64,000 nt of DNA from contig NZ_JAPDIA010000003.1 in the NCBI RefSeq assembly GCF_029525575.1, positions 2,348,214 to 2,412,213 of the forward strand, given 5' to 3'. Shown here piece by piece: positions 47,348 through 56,535 of the stretch (within the stretch, counting starts at the first letter, position 1; every line of letters begins with the position of its first letter). The notes under the pieces were generated by a model. That model worked only from the letters and a program-made list of their open reading frames with translations. It was not told where the DNA came from and did not search any database. Source of the stretch: Cohnella rhizosphaerae (GTDB taxonomy: Bacteria; Bacillota; Bacilli; Paenibacillales; Paenibacillaceae). The translations under genes were made by a program, and so were the position numbers.

Positions 47348-49036
47348 TTGAGGAGCGGCAAAAAGTTTTTATGGGTAACCGGCATCATTCTGATCGTCGT
47401 GTTCGCGATCGTCTACATCGGGGTCAACGTGTCCACGAACTGGGGCAAGTCCGACAAGCAGGTGGCGACGGAGGACGCGGGCAAGCGGCTGAACAAGCTC
47501 TACAACAATATCGACGTCACGACGGAGACGCCGGTCAAGGGCCAGATCGACCTCGATCCGGTCGACGTCGCCGCTTCGCTGCCCGATATCGCCAAGTTCC
47601 CGATCACGGTCGACAGCACGACTTCGGACTTCGCGGAGATTTTCTCCTCGACGGAGAAGTCCGGCACGGGCAACGACGGATGGCTGACGGACGTGGCGAA
47701 CGACTTTAACAAAGCCAATATCAGCGTAGGCGGCAAGACGGTCTCGGTCAAGCTGCGCAACATCGCTTCGGGCACGGCGGCGGACTATATCCGCTCCGGC
47801 AAGTACGTGCCGGACGCCTACACGCCGTCCAACGAGCTGTGGGGCGAGATGGTCAAGGCTTCTGGCGTCAAGACGCAGCTCGTGACCAAGCGTCTCGTCG
47901 GCAACGTTCCGGGCATCGTCATCTCCAAGGCGAAAAACGACGCGCTCGTCCAGAAATACGGCTCGGTGAGCGTGAAGACCGTCACCGATGCGATCGCGGC
48001 CGGCGAGTTCGCCATGGGATACACGGACCCTTTCGCCAGCTCGACCGGACTTAACTTTCTCGTCGCCGCGCTGAAGACGTTCGACAGCTCGAACCTGCTC
48101 AGCGACAAGGCGGTCCAGGGTTTCGAGAATTTCCAGGCAAACGTGCCGTTCATCGCGTCGACGACGCTGCAGATGCGCGACGCCGCCAAGTCGGGCGCGC
48201 TAGACGGCTTCGTGCTGGAGTATCAGACCTACGTCAACGCGGCGGATCTGAAAGGCGGCTACGTGTTCACGCCGTTCGGCGCCCGGCACGACAGCCCGTT
48301 GTACGCGCTCGGCAACATCTCCGCCGCGAAGCTTGAGATCGTCAAGAAGTTCGCCGAGTTCGCGGCGCAGACCAAGTATCAGGATGCGGCCAAGAGCAAG
48401 GGCTTCAACGGGCTGGAAGATTACAAGCCGACGGTCGGCGCGGTCGACGGCAGCACGCTGATCGCGGCGCAAAAGGTGTGGAAGGAAAAGAAAAACGGCG
48501 CCAAGCCGATCGCCGCGGTATTCGTCTCCGACGTCTCCGGCAGCATGGACGGCGAGCCGCTGAACCGGCTGAAGGAGTCGCTGCTCAAGGGGCAGAAGTA
48601 CCTTGGCCGCGACAACAGCATCGGACTCGTCTCGTACTCCAGCGCCGTCACGATCAACCTGCCGATCGCCAAGTACGATACGAACCAGCAGTCGATGTTC
48701 GTCGGCGCGGTCGACGGCCTGCAGGCGGGCGGCAGTACGGCGACGTTCGACGGCGTCGTCGTCGCGCTCAAGATGCTGCAGGACTACATGGCGGCCACGC
48801 CGAACGTCAAGCCGCTGATTTTCGTTCTGAGCGACGGCGAGACGAACGTCGGCCTCAAGCTCAAGGAAGTCCAGGGCCTCATCGAGAGCTACAAGATTCC
48901 GATCTACACGGTCGGCTACAACGCGGACATCAAGGCGCTGCAAAATATTTCGAGCATCAACGAGGCAGCCAGCATCAACGCGGACACGGACGACGTCGTC
49001 TACAAGCTCGGCAATCTGTTTAACGTGCAAATGTAA
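47348..49036 (+). CDS. Membrane-anchored protein with substrate-binding-like domain and C-terminal VWA domain
   Basis: Length is 562 aa from TTG 47348. One membrane anchor (~9-27) precedes a region (~85-355) that resembles a periplasmic binding fold of the phosphate/molybdate type (VKLRNIASGTAADYIRSGK, FAMGYTDPFASSTGLNF). A von Willebrand A domain (~387-560) has a complete MIDAS start, DVSGSMDG at residues 395-402, and SDGETN later. The topology puts both domains outside the cell. It may be a metal-ion-dependent adhesion or sensing partner of the membrane proteins encoded beside it. Confidence 0.85.
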   Translation: MRSGKKFLWVTGIILIVVFAIVYIGVNVSTNWGKSDKQVATEDAGKRLNKLYNNIDVTTETPVKGQIDLDPVDVAASLPDIAKFPITVDSTTSDFAEIFSSTEKSGTGNDGWLTDVANDFNKANISVGGKTVSVKLRNIASGTAADYIRSGKYVPDAYTPSNELWGEMVKASGVKTQLVTKRLVGNVPGIVISKAKNDALVQKYGSVSVKTVTDAIAAGEFAMGYTDPFASSTGLNFLVAALKTFDSSNLLSDKAVQGFENFQANVPFIASTTLQMRDAAKSGALDGFVLEYQTYVNAADLKGGYVFTPFGARHDSPLYALGNISAAKLEIVKKFAEFAAQTKYQDAAKSKGFNGLEDYKPTVGAVDGSTLIAAQKVWKEKKNGAKPIAAVFVSDVSGSMDGEPLNRLKESLLKGQKYLGRDNSIGLVSYSSAVTINLPIAKYDTNQQSMFVGAVDGLQAGGSTATFDGVVVALKMLQDYMAATPNVKPLIFVLSDGETNVGLKLKEVQGLIESYKIPIYTVGYNADIKALQNISSINEAASINADTDDVVYKLGNLFNVQM

Positions 49037-49065
49037 CTTTAAGCCATAGGAGAGGTGGACCCGAG

Positions 49066-50205
49066 ATGTCATTTTCGATGGAAGTCCCAAGCCAGGAACA
49101 AATTAAGGTCGCGATCGAAGAAGAGGTCAAGCCCGTACCCGAGGAAGTCGCCAAGCTCAAGGAGCTGGCGGACAACAACGTGAACGCGATCATGTCGCTC
49201 GACCTCGAATCGCTCGACAATCGCAAGGGCATCCTCCAGTCGATCGATACGTTCGGCATGAACACGATGCGGTCTTCGTCCGAGAAAAACCAGCTGCTTC
49301 AAATCACGGTCGGCAACCTGTCGAAGACGGGCGACGACGGCGGCCAGGTCGCGAAGGGGCTCTCCGAGCTGAACATCCAGCTCAAGGATCTCGACCCCAG
49401 CGCCGTCGACTTCGCCAAGCACGGACTGCTCGGCAAGCTGTTCAATCCGCTGCGCGCTTACTTCGCGCGGTACGAAAAGGCGGACACCGTCATCGCGGAC
49501 ATCATCGTCTCCCTCGACAAGGGCAAGACGACGCTCAAAAACGACAATACGACGCTCGAAATCGAGCAGCAGACGCTGCGCGACCTGACCAAGAAGCTGC
49601 AAAAGGAAATCGAGCTCGGCACGCTCATGGATGCGTCGATCGAGCAGCAAGTCGAAGCGGCGAAGGTAAGGGGAGAAGACCCCGAGAAAATCCGCTTTAT
49701 CACCGAAGAGGTCATGTTCCCGCTGCGCCAGCGCCTGATGGATCTGCAGCAGATGCAGGTCGTCAACCAGCAGGGCATCATGGCGATCGAAGTCGTCGTG
49801 CGGAACAACAAGGAGCTCATTCGCGGCGTCGACCGCGCCAAGAACGTCACGGTGTCCGCGCTCAAGATCGCCGTCACCGTCGCAAGCGCGCTTTACAATC
49901 AGAAGATCGTGCTGAAGAAGATCGAGCTGCTCAACCAGACGACGAACGAGCTGATCGCCGGTACATCCCGGATGCTCAAAGACCAGGGCGCCGCGATTCA
50001 CAAGCAAGCGCTCGAGGCGAACATCTCGGTCGATACGATGAAGCAAGCGTTCACCGACGTGCTGTCCGCGCTCGATTCGATCAGCGCGTTCAAGCAGGAG
50101 GCGCTGCCGAAGATGCGCGAGACGATCAACCAGTTCCGCGAGCTGGCGGACACCGGAGAAAAGCAAATCCAGCGTCTCGAGCGGGGCAACAAGCTGGGCT
50201 TGTAA
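49066..50205 (+). CDS. telA: TelA/YaaN-family (toxic anion resistance) protein
   Basis: Length is 379 aa, almost entirely helical and cytoplasmic. It shows the TelA signature (FNPLRAYFARYEKADTVIADI, a long helical core, TVASALYNQKIVLKKIELLNQTTN). Family members are linked to tellurite and other envelope-stress resistances, with unclear biochemistry. The ribosome binding site AGGAGAGGTGG lies upstream of ATG 49066. The last nine codons (LERGNKLGL) are the first copy of a 42-43-bp repeat that continues beyond the stop. Confidence 0.9.
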   Translation: MSFSMEVPSQEQIKVAIEEEVKPVPEEVAKLKELADNNVNAIMSLDLESLDNRKGILQSIDTFGMNTMRSSSEKNQLLQITVGNLSKTGDDGGQVAKGLSELNIQLKDLDPSAVDFAKHGLLGKLFNPLRAYFARYEKADTVIADIIVSLDKGKTTLKNDNTTLEIEQQTLRDLTKKLQKEIELGTLMDASIEQQVEAAKVRGEDPEKIRFITEEVMFPLRQRLMDLQQMQVVNQQGIMAIEVVVRNNKELIRGVDRAKNVTVSALKIAVTVASALYNQKIVLKKIELLNQTTNELIAGTSRMLKDQGAAIHKQALEANISVDTMKQAFTDVLSALDSISAFKQEALPKMRETINQFRELADTGEKQIQRLERGNKLGL

Positions 50206-50335
50206 GCAAGTCAGTAATTCAAGCGGGGCAACAAGCTGGGTTTGTAAACCAATCCCGCATCTCCAGCGTGGCAACAAGCTTGGGTTGTAAGCAAGTCCAG
50301 CATTTCAAGCGGGTCAACAACAGGCTGGTCTTTTT
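50166..50335 (+). repeat. Four iterations of the telA 3' end (42-43 bp)
   Basis: The gene-terminal sequence containing GCGGGGCAACAAGCTGGG and TTGTAA recurs with TAA codons at 50203-50205, 50245-50247 and 50288-50290, and a fourth partial copy begins near 50309. Units have diverged by several substitutions and small indels. This looks like old slippage or tandem duplication that copied the stop codon. Confidence 0.8.
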
Positions 50336-50395
50336 TAAGCCAACGCCTAGTGAAGAACGTCTTGCCCAGCCTCATGCGCCATTCTTCGTAAGCCT

Positions 50396-50432
50396 GCCCG
50401 GCACGTCTGGTTCTCAGACGGCCGGGCTTTTC
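50396..50432 (+). terminator. Intrinsic terminator
   Basis: Nested stems GCCCGGC / GCCGGGC and CGTCTG / CAGACG (loop GTTCT, one unpaired A) are followed by TTTTCTTTT. It probably ends the telA operon. Confidence 0.85.
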
Positions 50433-50454
50433 TTTTAGGCGAGGCTCGGGTCGG

Positions 50455-51215
50455 CGCGACGGTGCGTGAGGCGAGCGGCGGCAGGCTTGCAGCGGCGAGC
50501 GCGGGGGTGGCGAGAACCGCACAATAATTGTGCGGTTCCGGGGCGGCGCGAGAAGCGCGAAGGGCGAGAGGAAGCCGGCGTGCAGCGGCGAGCGCGGGAT
50601 GGGCGAGAACGCACAATAATTGTGCGGTTCCGGGGCGGCGCGAGAAGCGCGAAGGGCGAGAGGAAGCCGGCGTGCAGCGGCGAGCGCGGGGTTGGCGAGA
50701 ACCGCACAATATTTGTGCGGTTCCGGGGCGGCGCGAGAAGCGCGAAGGGCGAGAGGAAGCCGGCGTGCAGTGGCGAGCGCGGGATGGGCGAGAACCGCAC
50801 AATAATTGTGCGGTTCCGGGGCGGCGCGAGAAGCGCGAAGGGCGAGAGGAAGCCGGCTTGCAGCGGCGAGCGCGAGGTTGGCGAGAACCGCACAATAATT
50901 GTGCGGTTCCGGGGCGGCGCGAGAAGCGCGAAGGGCGAGAGGAAGCCGGCGGGCAGCGGCGAGCGCGGGGGTGGCGAGAACCGCACAATAATTGTGCGGT
51001 TCCGGGGCGGCGCGAGAAGCGCGAAGGGCGAGAGGAAGCCGGCGTGCAGCGGCGAGCGCGGGGTTGGCGAGAACCGCACAATATTTGTGCGGTTCCGGGG
51101 CGGCGCGAGAAGCGCGAAGGGCGAGAGGAAGCCGGCGTGCAACGGCGAGCGCGGGGGTGGCGAGAACCGCACAATAATTGTGCGGTCCCGGGGCGGCGCG
51201 AGAGGCCCGCGAGAA
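50455..51215 (+). repeat. Tandem array of 8 x 93-bp units with perfect dyad
   Basis: Dyads recur at 92-93-bp steps (first one centred near 50527, last near 51177). The arms GAACCGCACAAT and ATTGTGCGGTTC flank a single A, giving a 12-bp perfect inverted repeat in most copies. Two copies carry ATATTTG in the centre (11-bp arms, 3-nt loop) and one lacks a C. The rest of the unit is GC-rich (GCGCGAGAAGCGCGAAGGGC) and almost invariant. Long frames in several phases arise because 93 is a multiple of three; no start signals support them. Confidence 0.9.
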
Positions 51216-51248
51216 TAGGCCGCGCCCGGCTGCTCGGCATCTTCGCGC

Positions 51249-51276
51249 TTGATCTTCCGTTCGCCTCTGCTATGAT
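51249..51276 (+). promoter_or_regulatory. SigA-type promoter of the XylFII-LytS-YesN operon
   Basis: TTGATC (51249-51254), 16-bp spacer and TATGAT (51271-51276) lie directly after the 93-bp array and 34 bp before the TTG start at 51310. Confidence 0.6.
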
Positions 51277-51309
51277 GTAGCTATTCCAATTGGAAACGGA
51301 GTCATTCGC

Positions 51310-52287
51310 TTGCGCAAATCGTTGTTGATCCTGATCGGCGTCCTATGCGCGGTCCTCTTATATTTTACGGTCCGTTCGGCGGACCGGGTATTCCGTTCCG
51401 ACGGGGAGCTTCCGCAGACGCGGGCGGAGCGGGAGCCCCGCTACCGCCTCGTCCTTATCACGCAGGAGCTGGATACGCCGTTCTGGAACGAGGTCGCCGC
51501 CGGCGCGAAGGCCGAGGCGAAGGCGAGCGGCGCCGGCATCGAGATATGGGGCAGCTACAACAAAGACCAGGACGATTTCCTGAAGAAGCTTGAGATCGCC
51601 ATCGCCTCCAAGGTGGACGGAATCATTCTTCAGGGGCTCGATACGGAGGCTTTTAAAAATTTGACGAAGGTCAAAGCGGCCTTCTACGGCATCCCCGTCA
51701 TTACGGTCGGGAGCGATGTGCCGATGGCCGAGAGTCTCCGGCGAACGTATGTCGGCTCCGATCAGTTCGCGGCCGGACGGATGATCGCCAGGCAGCTCAT
51801 CTCGGACATGGGCACGTCGGGCACCGTTATCCTGATGGGCGACGACCGGCAGGAATATTATCAACGGCAGCGCATTCAGGGCATCGACGACGTGCTCAAA
51901 AGCTATCCCGGCGTAAAGACGGCCTACGCGAAGACCGGGGAAACGCGCGAGCAGGTCATCGCCGCGACGCAGGACATGATGAACAAGCTGCCCGACGTCG
52001 ACGCCTTCGTCGCCGTGAACGCCAGCATCGCGGACGCGATGATCCAGGAGATCGGCAGGCGCTCGCAGGTAGGGCCGTACGATATTTACACGTTCGACGA
52101 CGGCTCGGACAGTCTCGACCTGCTCAAAGCGGGCAAGCTCGACGGCGTACTCGAGCAGTCCCCGGACAAGATGGGAAGGATGAGCGTGAACCTGATGGTC
52201 AAATGGCTGAGCGGAGAGATCATGCCGCTCAATACCGACGGCTACCTGACCGACATCCGGATGCTCAAGCTGAAGGAGGCGCCATGA
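51310..52287 (+). CDS. Membrane-anchored sugar-binding sensor protein (XylFII-like)
   Basis: Length is 325 aa from TTG 51310. A single N-terminal membrane anchor without lipobox precedes a ribose/xylose-type periplasmic binding fold (LVLITQELDTPFWNEVAAGAK, DGIILQGLDTEAF, DIYTFDDGSDSLDLLKAG). It overlaps the histidine kinase gene by 4 bp (ATGA). An anchored binding protein followed by a LytS-type kinase and a YesN-type regulator is the arrangement of the clostridial XylFII-LytS-YesN D-xylose sensor, so it likely presents the ligand to the kinase. Confidence 0.82.
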   Translation: MRKSLLILIGVLCAVLLYFTVRSADRVFRSDGELPQTRAEREPRYRLVLITQELDTPFWNEVAAGAKAEAKASGAGIEIWGSYNKDQDDFLKKLEIAIASKVDGIILQGLDTEAFKNLTKVKAAFYGIPVITVGSDVPMAESLRRTYVGSDQFAAGRMIARQLISDMGTSGTVILMGDDRQEYYQRQRIQGIDDVLKSYPGVKTAYAKTGETREQVIAATQDMMNKLPDVDAFVAVNASIADAMIQEIGRRSQVGPYDIYTFDDGSDSLDLLKAGKLDGVLEQSPDKMGRMSVNLMVKWLSGEIMPLNTDGYLTDIRMLKLKEAP

Positions 52288-53729
52288 CGAGCATTCAGCG
52301 CAAGATCTGGACGCTCGCCGCCATCGTTCTGTTCATCATGGTCGCGATCTGGATGACGCTGACCTACTACAACCAGAAGACGCAGGAGCAGTACAACGAC
52401 ATTTTGCAGCGATATCTGCGCATGAACGAAGTGACGACCGCGAGTCAGCAGACGATCGCCGCGCTCAACAACTACCGGCTCGAGCCGACGACGGCCCGCC
52501 TCGGACTGCTCGACAGAAGCAAGGAAGAGCTGCGCAGAGCCCGGCTCGGGGTCATCAACCTCCGGAACGCGGACAACGACTTCGCGATTACCAACTACAT
52601 GAATCTGATCGACACGCTGCTCGAGACGGTGGACCGCTCGCTGCTCTTCCAATCCGAAAAGGAGTCCGAGGATTCGGCGAACGCTTTTCTCGAAGCGACG
52701 CGCATCTCCAAGTACATCTCGGAAATGACGCTCACCTTGATCGACACCGAGCTGAAGACGTACGACCGGTTCTACCGCGGCATCATCGAGCAATCGGCCG
52801 AGCTCAAGAAGCTGGGCGTCTGGCTGCTGCTGACGATCACGCTGCTCATGCTGCTGTTCACATACGGATTTTCCCTTAGCATCACGCGTCCGATCCAGAA
52901 GCTCACGCAGGCGGCCCGGGAGCTGTCGCGCGGGCGGTTCGACCTGAAGGTCGAAGTCAAGTCCAACGACGAGATCTCCTTCCTGGCCAAGATGTTCGAT
53001 CGCATGCGCGTCAATATCAACAATCTGATCTCCGAAATTCAGCAAAAGGCCCAGCTCGAGCGGGAGCTTCAGCAGAACAAGCTGCTCTTGCAGGAGAGCC
53101 AGCTGCGGAGCCTGCAGAGCCAGATCAATCCGCATTTCTTGTTCAACACGCTCGACACGCTGTCCAAGAAGGCTTACCTTGAAGGCTCCGAGGAGACCAG
53201 CGACCTGCTCGCGAGCGTCGCGGGCCTGCTGCGATACAACTTGAAGCGGCTCGACCGGTCCGTCACGCTGTACGACGAGGTAAAGGTGCTGAGCCAATAC
53301 ATGGAGATTCAGAAAGCCCGTTTTACCGACAGGCTCCGCTTCGAGACGGACATCGACGCGTCGTGCCTGCACGTTCAGATCCCCGGTCTTACGCTGCAGC
53401 CGATCGTCGAGAACGCTGTCATCCATGCCGTCGAGCCGAGCGAGGAGGGCGGCACGCTCCGCTTCAGGGTAACGGACGGGGAGGAGCGGGTGAGGATCGA
53501 GATCGCCGACGACGGACCGGGCATGTCGGAGGACAAAGTCAGACAGATTCTCGAGGAGCGCCCCATGGAGGCGGAAGGGCATTCGACCGGCATCGGCTTC
53601 AGCAACGTCGTCAGACGGCTCCGCCTGTTTTACGGCATCGACGACGTCATGGACATCGCGAGCGGGCCCGAGGGCACGACGGTCGTCCTGCAAATACCGA
53701 AGATAAGGAGATTCGATAGCGATGACTAG
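52284..53729 (+). CDS. Sensor histidine kinase, LytS/YesM family
   Basis: Length is 481 aa. Membrane segments near 8-28 and 177-199 flank an all-helical extracellular region. HAMP lies at ~200-252 (ITRPIQKLTQAARELSRGRF), then the His_kinase domain with H284 in QINPHFLFNTLDTLS and an HATPase domain with PIVENAVIHAVEP (N box) and IADDGPGMS (G1). ATG 52284 overlaps the stop of the binding-protein sensor gene and has AAGGAGG upstream. It presumably phosphorylates the regulator encoded next, which overlaps its end by 8 bp. Confidence 0.92.
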   Translation: MTSIQRKIWTLAAIVLFIMVAIWMTLTYYNQKTQEQYNDILQRYLRMNEVTTASQQTIAALNNYRLEPTTARLGLLDRSKEELRRARLGVINLRNADNDFAITNYMNLIDTLLETVDRSLLFQSEKESEDSANAFLEATRISKYISEMTLTLIDTELKTYDRFYRGIIEQSAELKKLGVWLLLTITLLMLLFTYGFSLSITRPIQKLTQAARELSRGRFDLKVEVKSNDEISFLAKMFDRMRVNINNLISEIQQKAQLERELQQNKLLLQESQLRSLQSQINPHFLFNTLDTLSKKAYLEGSEETSDLLASVAGLLRYNLKRLDRSVTLYDEVKVLSQYMEIQKARFTDRLRFETDIDASCLHVQIPGLTLQPIVENAVIHAVEPSEEGGTLRFRVTDGEERVRIEIADDGPGMSEDKVRQILEERPMEAEGHSTGIGFSNVVRRLRLFYGIDDVMDIASGPEGTTVVLQIPKIRRFDSDD

Positions 53730-55332
53730 GCTTTTGATCGTGGACGACGAGCAGATCGAACGGGACGGGTTGCAGGCGATTCTGCGAAAAGGCTTCCCCG
53801 AGCTTGACATCGCGCAGGCGAAAAACGGAAAAGTCGCCGTTGAAATGGCCGCGTCGTTGCAGCCCGACCTTATCCTGATGGACATTAAAATGCCGGGCAT
53901 GAACGGCCTTGAGGCGATCGAGGTCATCTCGCAGGCGCAGCCGGGCATCAAATTCATCATGGTCACGGCGTACGACACGTTCGAATATGCGCGATCGGCC
54001 ATCAAACTCGGAGTGAAGGACTACCTGCTCAAGCCGAGCAAGGCGAGCGAGATCGTGGCGACGGTAGGCAAGGCGATAAGCCAGATCGAGGAGGAGCGGC
54101 GGACGGCGGAGACGAGCAAGCGGCAAGAGGATACCCTGCGCAGGGTGCTGCCCGTCATCGAGGCCGATATCGTCACGCAGCTGCTGTTCGACCATGTGCA
54201 CGAGGTTCACCTCGACGAGCTGGTCGGGCTGCTGGGCGAAGGCGCAAGGAGCGGGCCGTTCGCGATGTGCGTGCTGCTGCCGCAGGGCGCTGAAGGGCTG
54301 CATGGCTCCATACGGGAAAAAGCGAGACAGGCCGGCGGCGGTTGGGTCGGCGCTATGTACGGGCGGCATATTCCGGTCATCGCGTTCCGGGATCCGGCGC
54401 GCTCGTACCGCTCGCAGGCGCTGGCCCTGGCGCGCGATCTGCTGTCGGTCGCGGACGCCGGGATGCGCGGCGTTGCACCGTCCGGTGCGGACCTGCCGGA
54501 CTCGGGCTTGTCGGGTGCGGGCCTGCCGGGATCCGGCGGTTCTTTCGTCGGCATCGGCGGCGTCTGCGATTCGCTGGACCAGATCCGGCAATCCTACCAG
54601 GAAGCGCTTATCGCGTCCTCCGACCCGACGCTGCCGGTCAGATACCGGTTTTACGCGGATACGCCGGCACTCGGCATGGCCCGGGATGGAATATCGGCGA
54701 AGCAGTGGGAGCGCCAGTTTTTCGACCGCATCCGGCTTGGGCAATGGGAACAGATCGAGGCGGACGTCCAGGAGCTGTTGAGGCGGAGCGAGAGCGAGGG
54801 CGCAGACCTGCTGCTCGGGCAGCAGCGGGCGCTGGAGCTGCTCTGGCTCGCTTCGCGCGTGCTGCTCGAGATGGGCGTGGAGACGGAGTCGCCGCTGTTT
54901 GCGGTGCAGGCCCGGGATTATCGGCAGCTGCGCGCCGAGACCGCGCTGCTGCTCGCGCGGATGCGGCAGGCGTTCGAGACGCATCAGGAGCAGGTCAGGC
55001 CGGATGCGATCCAGCAGATCAAGCAGTACGTCTACGAGCATTCCCACGAGGATATCTCGCTGGAGGCGATCGGCAAGCGGGTGGGACTCAGTCCTTTTTA
55101 CGTCAGCAAGCTGTTCAAGGAGCAGCTCGGCGTCAATTACATCGATTTCCTCACCGAGTGCCGCATCGACAAGGCCAAGAAGCTGATGGGCGATCCCGGA
55201 CGCAGCTTGAAGGAGATCACGTTCGAGGTCGGGTATCACGATCCGAACTATTTCAGCAAGGTGTTTAAAAAAATGTGCGACGTCTCGCCGACGGAATACC
55301 GCAAAACGCTGTTGGGCAAAAGGGGACCGTGA
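53722..55332 (+). CDS. Response regulator with AraC-type DNA-binding domain (YesN-like)
   Basis: Length is 536 aa. The receiver domain (~1-120) has acidic residues in LIVDDEQIERDG, phospho-acceptor D54 in ILMDIKMPGMNG and Lys in DYLLKPSKAS. A long linker includes a Gly/Ser/Pro-rich stretch (~252-275). The C-terminal AraC HTH domain (~435-532) has ISLEAIGKRVGLSPFYVSKLF and PNYFSKVFKKMCDVSPTEYRK. The A7 run near 55266 is in frame here, showing that not every long run is erroneous. Expected targets are xylF and the ChvE-Mms importer downstream. Confidence 0.92.
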   Translation: MTRLLIVDDEQIERDGLQAILRKGFPELDIAQAKNGKVAVEMAASLQPDLILMDIKMPGMNGLEAIEVISQAQPGIKFIMVTAYDTFEYARSAIKLGVKDYLLKPSKASEIVATVGKAISQIEEERRTAETSKRQEDTLRRVLPVIEADIVTQLLFDHVHEVHLDELVGLLGEGARSGPFAMCVLLPQGAEGLHGSIREKARQAGGGWVGAMYGRHIPVIAFRDPARSYRSQALALARDLLSVADAGMRGVAPSGADLPDSGLSGAGLPGSGGSFVGIGGVCDSLDQIRQSYQEALIASSDPTLPVRYRFYADTPALGMARDGISAKQWERQFFDRIRLGQWEQIEADVQELLRRSESEGADLLLGQQRALELLWLASRVLLEMGVETESPLFAVQARDYRQLRAETALLLARMRQAFETHQEQVRPDAIQQIKQYVYEHSHEDISLEAIGKRVGLSPFYVSKLFKEQLGVNYIDFLTECRIDKAKKLMGDPGRSLKEITFEVGYHDPNYFSKVFKKMCDVSPTEYRKTLLGKRGP

Positions 55333-55334
55333 AC

Positions 55335-56472
55335 ATGATGCAATCGTGGAAACGCGCCAAGCGAGTGATGAATCCGCTGCTTATGCTGGCTCTCGGGCTT
55401 ATGCTGGCAGGCTTGGCGGCAGGCTGCGACGGCGGCGGCAGCGGCGGGCAACCGGGCAATGCGCCTGAAGCATCGGCTACGCAGGGCGGAGGAGGAGGAC
55501 TGGCGTCTCCGCGCCATAGCGGGCCGATCAAGATCGGCTTCGCGATGGACACGCTGCTCGAGGAGCGCTGGCTGCGCGACCGCGATCTGTTCAAGGCGGC
55601 CGCGGAGGCGCTCGGCGCGGAGGTCGTCATCGCGGCGGCGAACGGGGACGACGCCAAGCAGATCTCGCAGGCCGAGACGATGATCGGCGAAGGCGTCGAT
55701 ATTCTCGTCATCGTGCCCCACAACGCAGCGGCGACGGCGGCGATCGTCAAGCGCGCCCACTCCTCGGGCATCAAGGTGCTTGCCTACGACCGGCTGGTCA
55801 ACAACGCCGATATCGACCTGTACGTCTCGTTCGACAACGAGAAGGTCGGCGAGCTTCAGGCGCAGGCCATTCTGAAGCAGGTGCCGCGGGGCAAGTACGT
55901 CTATATCGGCGGAGCGGATACGGACAACAACGCGCATATGTTCAAGCAGGGCGTGTTCAACGTCATCCAGCCGAAAATCGACGGCGGCGACATTCGCGTC
56001 GTATACGACCAGTGGAGCAAGGACTGGCTGCCGGCGAACGCGCTGGCCAACATGCGGGCGGCGCTCGACGCGAACGCAGGCCGCATCGACGCGGTCATCG
56101 CGGCCAACGACGCGACGGCCGGCGGCGTCGTTCAGGCGCTGGCCGAGCGCGGGCTGGCGGGCCGCATTCCGATCGCGGGCCAGGACGCGGATCTCGCGGC
56201 GGCGCAGCGGATCGTCGAAGGGACGCAGACGATGACCGTCTACAAGCCGATCAAGCTGCTCGCCGAGAAGGCCGCCGAGCTCGCCTTCAAGCTTGCCCGC
56301 GGAGAAGACCCGCGCGCCGACCGCAAGGTCAACAACGGCAAGATCGAGGTGCCGTCCGTGCTGCTCTCGCCGATCGCCGTCGACAAGTCCAACATCGACG
56401 AGACGATCATCGCGGAGGGCTTCCACACGCGGGAGGAAGTGTACAAGAACGTGAAGCAGGGGGGAACATTAA
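55335..56472 (+). CDS. xylF: D-xylose-binding (XylF-like) lipoprotein (3' end frameshifted as sequenced)
   Basis: The lipobox LAAGC ends a signal peptide, then a Gly-rich linker and a xylose/ribose-type binding domain (KIGFAMDTLLEERWLRDRDL, GVDILVIVPHNAAATAAIVK, VIAANDATAGGVVQAL, PIAGQDADLAAAQRI). As written, the frame runs through a perfect terminator and into a repeat unit. Removing one G from the G6 run 56459-56464 instead ends the protein as KQGEH at TAA 56470-56472 (378 aa), which I adopt. It is the last gene of the sensing operon and lacks its own permease and ATPase nearby. Confidence 0.85.
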
Positions 56473-56485
56473 GTCCAAAACCGCA

Positions 56486-56516
56486 AGAGGCTGGCCCAAA
56501 CGCCAGCCTCTTTTTT
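56486..56516 (+). terminator. Intrinsic terminator
   Basis: AAGAGGCTGG / CCAGCCTCTT form a perfect stem with an 8-nt loop, followed by a T run. It ends the sensing operon. Confidence 0.9.
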
Positions 56517-56535
56517 GAGCAAGCGCGACGCCGTG

